Origin: FEN-1297 sp021817845
GTDB lineage: Bacteria > Bacteroidota > Ignavibacteria > Ignavibacteriales > Ignavibacteriaceae
Length of the DNA: 64,000 nucleotides
NCBI GenBank assembly: GCA_021817845.1
Contig: JAKAFW010000001.1
Span: forward strand, 207,985-271,984
Direction: 5' to 3'
The first letter of the stretch is position 1; each line of letters begins with the position of its first letter. The notes under the pieces are model-generated. The model made no database searches. It was not told the origin of the DNA and was given only the letters and a program-made list of their open reading frames with translations. A program made the position numbers and the translations under genes. Of the stretch, positions 63,616-64,000 are shown one piece after another.

Positions 63616-64000
63616 GCTCTGCCAACGAAAGTGGGGTAATGGGATATTGGAGTAGCAATTGAATGTGGGAGTAGTGGAATAGTGGAATAGTGGAAAAATG
63701 GAATAATGGGAAATTGGAATATTTGGGAGTTTCCCGCTATTTCGTCGTTCCTATTTTTAGAAATTTCTATTTATATAATCTAATTTTATAACGCAAAGTC
63801 AATAGCTATTTTGATTTAGAGCTAAAATATTTTATTATTTTCTTGATGCTTACAAAATAATTATTTAATTTCATTTAATAATTTATTGGGATAATGTATT
63901 TGACTTAATGATGGATACAGAAAATAAATTTCATATAGATTTGTGTGGGGAGATGCAGAGATGCACACGCAAATAAATTTACCCGCACAGAGTGAGAACG
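63616..64000. repeat. Gene-free right edge with TGGAATA-type repeats
   Basis: 63639-63739 is a run of TGGGATATTGGAGTAG and TGGAATAGTGGAATAGTGGA units ending in a partly inverted TTTCCCGCTATTTCG. The rest to 64000 is AT-rich, without a supported ORF; CGCAAATAAATTTACCCGCACAGAG at the edge resembles other dispersed repeats only loosely. Confidence 0.6.

Overview
The window looks like a chromosome segment from an Ignavibacteria-type bacterium (Ignavibacteriota, Bacteroidota/Chlorobi lineage). The main reason is the C-terminal type IX secretion (T9SS) sorting domain on several proteins: NYPNPFNPSTTI, then a DILGREVA motif, then SGIYLYSFEAG and a KKMIYLK end. A complete Bat aerotolerance operon, DUF3078 and PorT-like barrels, and low G+C (about 35-40% by eye) fit this. 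No plasmid or phage genes were seen.

Bases 1-16000 are the accessory part. A protein cut by the left edge joins an ASPIC/UnbV domain to a membrane histidine kinase, followed by an NtrC-type response regulator. Downstream is a promoter region with two 18-bp palindromes exactly 21 bp apart and a correctly spaced sigma-54 -24/-12 element. It faces genes for a zinc-ribbon protein, a lipoprotein and a 1118-residue secreted beta-propeller protein. Then come a beta-barrel gene, a second T9SS propeller protein, a lipoprotein, a third T9SS propeller protein and a delta-60 repeat T9SS protein. Segmental duplication, a clean gene deletion and a GC-rich mosaic patch are visible here.

Bases 16000-29300: an AbiEi-like/Fic fusion protein preceded by five iteron-like repeats, uvrA, an IMPACT-family protein, a 201-bp tandem duplication of dispersed repeats, a MarR regulator, a hypothetical helical protein, an O-methyltransferase, a T9SS subtilase, and the pair lepA-lepB.

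Bases 29300-39000: an ECF sigma factor with a membrane anti-sigma-like partner, followed by a partner-switching cluster: SpoIIE-type phosphatase, STAS antagonist, RsbW-type kinase and two more SpoIIE phosphatases (one with PDZ and GAF domains). No partner sigma factor of the sigma-B type is present.

Bases 39300-50100: a TrpB-like enzyme, an aldo/keto reductase, tRNA-Leu(CAA) with its terminator, a lipoprotein/barrel protein, a DUF3078 protein, and a leftward run of housekeeping genes (M48 protease, plsC, gatC, kdsB, a PLP enzyme, a HIT protein, a B12-binding protein).

Bases 50100-58600 carry the operon moxR, DUF58, a BatD-like membrane protein, batA, batB, batC, batD, batE. Bases 58600-64000 hold an rRNA methyltransferase of the RlmI type, a PQQ-like propeller protein, a secreted esterase and a second aldo/keto reductase.

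Intergenic DNA is rich in short mobile-like repeats: a MITE-like family with 20-bp terminal inverted repeats (two full copies, two solo ends), composite GTCATTTCGA repeats, TGGAATA-type simple repeats and hairpin clusters.
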